Below, one piece after another: positions 5,203 to 8,921 of a stretch of DNA of 8,921 nt. Within the stretch, counting starts at the first letter, position 1. Every line of letters starts with the position of its first letter. The notes beneath the pieces were generated by a model. That model was not told the DNA's origin. It saw only the letters and a list, made by a program, of their open reading frames with translations, and did no database searches. The DNA comes from Actinomycetota bacterium (GTDB lineage Bacteria; Actinomycetota; Thermoleophilia; Miltoncostaeales; Miltoncostaeaceae), in contig SXZC01000062.1 of NCBI GenBank assembly GCA_005788075.1, forward strand, positions 1-8,921, in the 5' to 3' direction. Position numbers and translations under genes: made by a program.

Positions 5203-6995
5203 GCCGGCCCCGGGGACGCACCGGGCTCCAGACCTGGCTCATCGGGTCGTTCATCACGCTCGGCGTCGCCGCGAGCCTCCTCATGTTCCTGGTGCTGCTG
5301 CCCACCCTCGAGGGCAGCGTGGTGTCGGGCGCCACCGAGCGCACGTCGCAGTCCACGGTCCGCGTGCTGGAGGACCTCTCCGAGGTGCCCGGCGAGGGCT
5401 TCGGGCTCACCGACGAGCAGGGCGACGCCTACGTGGCGCGCCTGGCGTCGGAAGTGCGCGGATCGGCCCGGTACTTCGATATCGCCACCGGCTGGCATGC
5501 GGCCAACCTCGCGGCGGTCCCCGGTGCCTTCCCCGACGACGCCCTCACGCAGGAGGGCGACCTCGCCGACAAGTCGATCTCGCCCGCGCCGGTGCGCACG
5601 CGCGTCGCCGAGGGGCCCGGGGATGCCCGCACGGTGTTCTCGGCCGTGCGCGTCACCCAGGGCGGGAATGTGGTGGGCATCGCCGAGGTCGCGGTGCCCG
5701 TGCCGCCGCCGAACGCCGAGATCGGCGCGCTCCAGCGGCGCGTGCTCTTCGCAATCATCGCCGTGCTGCTGCTCGCCACCATCGCCGGCGTGGTGCTGGC
5801 CCGCGTTCTCGGCCGGCGCATCGCGCGCGTGGCCGACACCGCCGCGACGCTCTCGGCCGGCGACCTCTCCGCGCGCGCGCCGGAGTCGTCGCCGCGCGAG
5901 GTGGCCACCCTGGCCGACGGGCTCAACCGCATGGCCGACCGCGTGGAGGACCTCATCGGCACGGTCACCGGTGAGCGCGACCGCGCGCGCAGCCTGGTGG
6001 CGGGCCTGGCCGAGGGCGTGCTGATGATCGACCCCGACGACGAGGTGGTGGTCACGAACGATGCGGCCATCCGGATGCTCGGCCTCGCGCCGGGCCGTGA
6101 TGCCCGCGCCGCCGACCTCGACCCGGATCTCATTGAGCTCGTGAGCCGGGCGCGCGCGGAGGCCGGCCCCGTGGACGGCCCCGAGGTGACCACGCCCGAG
6201 GGGGGTGCCCTCGCCGTGGAGGCGGTGCCGCTCTCGGAGCCCGCCGGCACGGTGATCCTCACGATCCGCGACGTCACCCAGGAGCGCGCGCTCGAGCGCA
6301 CGCGTCGCGAGCTGGTGGCCAACGTCTCGCACGAGCTGAAGACCCCCGTGGCGGCCATCCGCGGCCTGCTCGAGCTGATGGAGGACGACTCCATGCCGGC
6401 GGAGGACCGCCGGGAGTTCGTGCGGCTCATGAGCGCCGAGTCGGCCCGCCTGCAGCGCCTGGTGGAGGAGCAGCTGCAGCTCGCGCGCCTCGACTCCGGC
6501 GGGCTTCCCCTGGAGCGCCAGCCCATGGACCTGGCCGCCACCATCCGGGCCGCGGCACGCCCCCGCGCGCTGCTCGCCGAGCGCGAGGGCGTGACCCTGC
6601 GCATCGAGGCCACCTCGCCCGTGCCGATGGATGGCGACCCCGACCGCCTCGAGCAGGTGCTGCTGATCCTGCTCGACAACGCCGCCCGCCATACGCCCGC
6701 CGGGGGCACCATCACGGTGGATGCCCACGTGCAGGGCGGAGACGCCCTGATGTCGGTGTCCGACACCGGCGAGGGCATCGCGCCGGATGCCATCGACAGC
6801 GTGTTCGACCGCTTCTACCGCGCCGATGCCTCGCGCGAGCGCGTGGACCAGCAGGGCGCGGGCCTGGGGCTGGCCATCGCCCGCGGCATCGTGCGCGCCC
6901 ACGGCGGCGACATCACCGTGCGCTCCGAGCCCGGACGCGGGACCGTCTTCACCGTGCGGCTGCCGCGCGACGCCCGGGTAGGCTCCTCCGCGTGA
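5199..6995 (+). CDS. Membrane sensor histidine kinase (HAMP-PAS-HisKA-HATPase)
   Basis: Sensor partner of the regulator just upstream, expected to autophosphorylate and pass phosphate to Asp53 of that protein. It has 598 residues in this order: membrane helix 1 (about 12-35), extracytoplasmic sensor domain (about 36-180, no cysteines), membrane helix 2 (about 181-204), HAMP (about 202-254), PAS-like domain (about 262-360, GVLMIDPDDEVVVTNDAA), and dimerisation/phosphoacceptor helix with His378 (NVSHELKTPVAAI). The ATPase domain follows, with the N box LLDNAARHTP (Asn494), DTGEGI (522-527), FDRFYR (536-541) and GAGLGLAI (553-560). All key catalytic residues are present. This architecture is that of PhoR/WalK-type kinases. 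The GTG start at 5199 overlaps the regulator stop as GTGA. The large outer domain and the HtrA neighbour suggest an envelope-related signal, but the ligand is unknown. The stop overlaps the SDR start (GTGA). Confidence 0.96.
   Translation: MSRPRGRTGLQTWLIGSFITLGVAASLLMFLVLLPTLEGSVVSGATERTSQSTVRVLEDLSEVPGEGFGLTDEQGDAYVARLASEVRGSARYFDIATGWHAANLAAVPGAFPDDALTQEGDLADKSISPAPVRTRVAEGPGDARTVFSAVRVTQGGNVVGIAEVAVPVPPPNAEIGALQRRVLFAIIAVLLLATIAGVVLARVLGRRIARVADTAATLSAGDLSARAPESSPREVATLADGLNRMADRVEDLIGTVTGERDRARSLVAGLAEGVLMIDPDDEVVVTNDAAIRMLGLAPGRDARAADLDPDLIELVSRARAEAGPVDGPEVTTPEGGALAVEAVPLSEPAGTVILTIRDVTQERALERTRRELVANVSHELKTPVAAIRGLLELMEDDSMPAEDRREFVRLMSAESARLQRLVEEQLQLARLDSGGLPLERQPMDLAATIRAAARPRALLAEREGVTLRIEATSPVPMDGDPDRLEQVLLILLDNAARHTPAGGTITVDAHVQGGDALMSVSDTGEGIAPDAIDSVFDRFYRADASRERVDQQGAGLGLAIARGIVRAHGGDITVRSEPGRGTVFTVRLPRDARVGSSA
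6979..6984 (+). promoter_or_regulatory. Candidate internal -10 box (TAGGCT) for the SDR-glycerate kinase pair
   Basis: TAGGCT lies inside the last codons of the kinase gene, 7 bases before the GTG at 6992. There is no Shine-Dalgarno before that GTG (the stretch is pyrimidine-rich, CTCCTCCGC). The spacing suits a leaderless transcript that would uncouple the two metabolic genes from the two-component system. No clear -35 is visible. Confidence 0.4.
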
Positions 6996-7864
6996 GCACA
7001 CCGGTCGCACTGGTCACCGGCGCTGGCCGCGGCGTCGGCCGGGCCACCGCCGAGCGCATGGCGCGCGGGGGCTACGCCGTGGTGGCCGGCGTGCGCGATC
7101 TCGCCCGGGCGCACGAGGAGTACGACGACCCCTCGGCGCTCACCCTCGTGGAGCTCGATGTCACCCGGCCCGAGCAGATCACCGCCGCCGCGGCCGTGGC
7201 CACTGACCTGGCGGGCGGCGGGGCCATCGACGTGCTCGTGAACAACGCCGCCTACGCGATGATGGGCCCGCAGGAGAGCGGCGACCTCGAGGTGGCCCGC
7301 GAGATGTTCGAGACCAACGTCTGGGGCGCCGCCGCGGTGGTGCAGGCGGTCGCCCCCGCCATGCGCGAGGCCCGGCGCGGCACGATCGTCAGCGTGTCGT
7401 CCATCGGCGCGCGGCTCACCAACCCCCTCGTCGGCTTCTACCACGCGTCGAAGTACGCCCTCAACGCGCTCTCGGAGGCGCTCTCGGTGGAGATGGGCCC
7501 GTTCGGCGTGCGGGTCATCATGATCGAGCCGGGCATGATCGACACCGACTTCCCCAGCGCCACGCGCATCAGCGGCGGGGTGACCGATCCCGAGTCGCCC
7601 TACGCGCCCTTGTTCGGCGACCTGCGCGCCGGCTTCGGCAAGTGGCGCGAGCGCCCCGACTCCAGCACGGCCGCCTCATGCGCCGAGGCCATCTGGGACG
7701 CCATCCACGCCGACCCTTCACCCATCCGGGTGGTGGTGGGCGATGACGCCATGGAGCTCGACGAGGCCATCCGCACCTCGGCGGACGACGCGGAGTTCCA
7801 GGAGCGCCTGCGGGGGTTCCTCGACCTCGACTGGGCGCCGCAGCCCCCGACGCCCCGGGACTGA
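6992..7864 (+). CDS. Short-chain dehydrogenase/reductase (classical SDR family)
   Basis: NAD(P)-dependent oxidoreductase with a Rossmann fold, probably cytoplasmic; its substrate is unknown. It has 290 residues. The nucleotide-binding motif TGAGRGVG is at 9-16. LDVT at 56-58 follows the second pair of strands, and the NNAA variant of NNAG is at 84-87. The catalytic set is Asn109 (ETNVWG), Ser137 (SVSSIGA), Tyr150 and Lys154 (YHASK), followed by EPGMIDTDF. The C-terminal 100 residues (after about 190) form a variable substrate-side region containing GFGKWRERPDSSTAASCAEAIWDAI. GTG 6992 overlaps the kinase stop as GTGA, and the glycine-rich motif follows at the usual distance. The gene overlaps the glycerate kinase by one base (TGATG). 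It should not be read as a tartronate semialdehyde reductase merely from its neighbour, because that enzyme belongs to the beta-hydroxyacid dehydrogenase family. Confidence 0.93.
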   Translation: MSTPVALVTGAGRGVGRATAERMARGGYAVVAGVRDLARAHEEYDDPSALTLVELDVTRPEQITAAAAVATDLAGGGAIDVLVNNAAYAMMGPQESGDLEVAREMFETNVWGAAAVVQAVAPAMREARRGTIVSVSSIGARLTNPLVGFYHASKYALNALSEALSVEMGPFGVRVIMIEPGMIDTDFPSATRISGGVTDPESPYAPLFGDLRAGFGKWRERPDSSTAASCAEAIWDAIHADPSPIRVVVGDDAMELDEAIRTSADDAEFQERLRGFLDLDWAPQPPTPRD

Positions 7865-8921
7865 TGCGGGTCGTCGCGGCTCCCGCGCCCTTCAAGGCGG
7901 CGCTGGGCCCCGCCGACGCAGCTGCGGCAATCGCGGTCGGGGCCAGGCTGGCCGGGGCCGAGGTGGTGGAGGTGCCGGTGGCCGACGGCGGCGAGGGCAC
8001 GCTCGATGCCCTCGTGGCCGCGGACGGCGGACGCATCATCGAGGCACCGGCGCGCGATCCGCTGGGTCGCTCCATCACGGCGGCGTTCGGCATGCTGCCC
8101 GACGGCACGGCCGTGGTGGAGCTCGCCCAGGCATCGGGATACGAGCGCCTCGCCGACCATGAGCGCGACCCGGAGGCCACCACGACGGCGGGCACGGGCG
8201 ACCTCATCCGCGCTGCGCTCGACGCCGGCTGCGCGCGCATCATCGTGGGGGTGGGCGGCAGCGCCACCACCGATGGCGGCCTCGGCCTGGCCATCGCGCT
8301 CGGCGCCCGCGCGTTCGACGACAACGACGAGCCCCTCACGGGCATCGGCGGCGCGCTGTCGCGGGTGAGGCGCGTCGACCTCTCGGGGCTCGATGCCCGG
8401 CTGGCCTCGGTGCCGATCGACGTGGCCTGTGATGTGACCAGCCCGCTCATCGGACCCGAGGGCGCGGCCGAGGTGTTCGGGCCGCAGAAGGGCGCCACCC
8501 CCGAGGGCGTGGAGCGCCTCGAGGAGGGCCTCGGCAACCTCGCGGCCGTGCTCGCCGCCCAGGGGCTGCCCGACATCGCGGACATGCCCCGTGCTGGCGC
8601 CGCCGGGGGTGCGGCCGGAGGCATGCTCGCCATGCTCGGGGCAGAGCTCACCGACGGCGGTGCGCTGGTCACGCGGGCGGCGGGGCTGCCCGCGGCCCTG
8701 GCGGGCGCCGACCTGTGCATCACCGGCGAGGGCCGGCTCGACATGCAGACCCTCACGGGCAAGGCCCCCGCCGCGGTGGCGGCGGCCTGCGCCGAGGCGG
8801 GCGTGCCCTGCGTGGGGGTGTTCGGCCAGGTGGACGTGCCGCCGGGAATCGCCCGGCGCATGGGCCTCGTGGCGGCGCTGTCCATCGGCCGGGGCCCGCG
8901 CCCGCTCCAGCGGACTCGACC
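7864..8921 (+). CDS. Glycerate kinase, type I (GlxK/GarK family), C-terminus cut by window edge
   Basis: ATP-dependent kinase that phosphorylates glycerate, feeding glyoxylate, glucarate or serine-derived carbon into glycolysis; this family usually makes 2-phosphoglycerate. 352 codons are visible and no stop is reached. Family members have about 370-380 residues, so only some 20-30 are missing. Motifs in order are APAPFK near the N-terminus (6-11), VPVADGGEGTLDAL (37-50), TTTAGTGDLIRAALDAG (106-122), VGVGGSATTDGGLGLA (128-143), VACDVTSPLIGPEGAAEVFGPQKGA (188-211, read in pieces), AGAAGG (244-249) and the strongly conserved DLCITGEGRLDMQTLTGKAP (283-302). The ATG at 7864 shares its A with the SDR stop (TGATG). 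No Shine-Dalgarno is evident, so translation is probably coupled. The N-terminal motif is commonly APDSFK or APDKFK, so APAPFK is a slight variant. Assignment to the family is secure; whether the product is 2- or 3-phosphoglycerate is inferred from the family. Confidence 0.94.
   Translation, partial: MRVVAAPAPFKAALGPADAAAAIAVGARLAGAEVVEVPVADGGEGTLDALVAADGGRIIEAPARDPLGRSITAAFGMLPDGTAVVELAQASGYERLADHERDPEATTTAGTGDLIRAALDAGCARIIVGVGGSATTDGGLGLAIALGARAFDDNDEPLTGIGGALSRVRRVDLSGLDARLASVPIDVACDVTSPLIGPEGAAEVFGPQKGATPEGVERLEEGLGNLAAVLAAQGLPDIADMPRAGAAGGAAGGMLAMLGAELTDGGALVTRAAGLPAALAGADLCITGEGRLDMQTLTGKAPAAVAAACAEAGVPCVGVFGQVDVPPGIARRMGLVAALSIGRGPRPLQRTR

Noticed and set aside
5061..7010. Long antisense open frame (649 codons) opposite the histidine kinase
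   Set aside because: It is an Arg/His/Gly/Ala-rich shadow of high-GC codon bias. It shows no recognisable domain, whereas the plus-strand frame has every kinase motif.
7569..8885. Minus-strand open frame of 438 codons opposite the SDR and glycerate kinase
   Set aside because: Ser/Arg/Pro/Ala-rich low-complexity shadow. The plus strand encodes two clear enzyme families across the same bases.
8880..8921. Possible frameshift at the end of the glycerate kinase (the tail PRPLQRTR looks unlike the usual family tail)
   Set aside because: Only a few residues remain before the window edge and this C-terminal region is variable, so no frameshift can be supported.
1..8921. Search for mobile elements, CRISPR arrays, tRNAs, riboswitches and intrinsic terminators
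   Set aside because: Nothing credible was seen. Genes abut or overlap throughout, the only sizeable gap is 57 bp, and no hairpin followed by a T-run was found.

Overview
This is a very GC-rich window (roughly 70% or more by eye, with nearly all third codon positions G or C). It is packed wall to wall with genes and reads as ordinary chromosome from a high-GC actinobacterium. The codon use, the frequent GTG starts and several gene starts that look leaderless all fit Actinomycetota. A deep-branching lineage such as Thermoleophilia is possible, but that is only a guess. I see no mobile element, CRISPR array, tRNA or rRNA.

There are two divergent gene sets around one 57-bp intergenic region (4447-4503). 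Leftward (minus strand) from it, in order of transcription, run a membrane-anchored HtrA/DegP-type serine protease (3235-4446), a phosphinothricin-acetyltransferase-like GNAT enzyme (about 2678-3190), and the pyruvate dehydrogenase-type E1 alpha (1659-2681), E1 beta (661-1662) and E2 (1-664, cut by the window edge). Rightward (plus strand) run an OmpR/PhoB-type response regulator (4504-5202), its membrane sensor histidine kinase (5199-6995), a short-chain dehydrogenase (6992-7864) and a type-I glycerate kinase (7864 to the window end, partial).

Most neighbouring genes overlap by 1 or 4 bases (ATGA, GTGA, TGATG), so each side looks like a translationally coupled operon. E1 alpha, E1 beta and E2 together oxidatively decarboxylate pyruvate (or a related 2-oxo acid) to an acyl-CoA; E3 is not in the window. 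The two-component system lies back to back with an HtrA protease, an arrangement known for envelope-stress systems. It may sense envelope stress and control the protease.

The best non-coding signal is in the divergent promoter: a tandem pair of 11-bp repeats, GTTAGGGCCGG then GTTAGGACCGG (4470-4491), directly abutting a -10-like TAGCAT placed six bases before the regulator's ATG. This has the geometry of an OmpR-family operator. Four gene starts lacking a Shine-Dalgarno (regulator, SDR, GNAT and, more weakly, HtrA) have a TAnnnT-like box 6-7 bases upstream, suggesting leaderless transcripts, two of them from promoters inside the operons. I found no previously undescribed multi-gene system.
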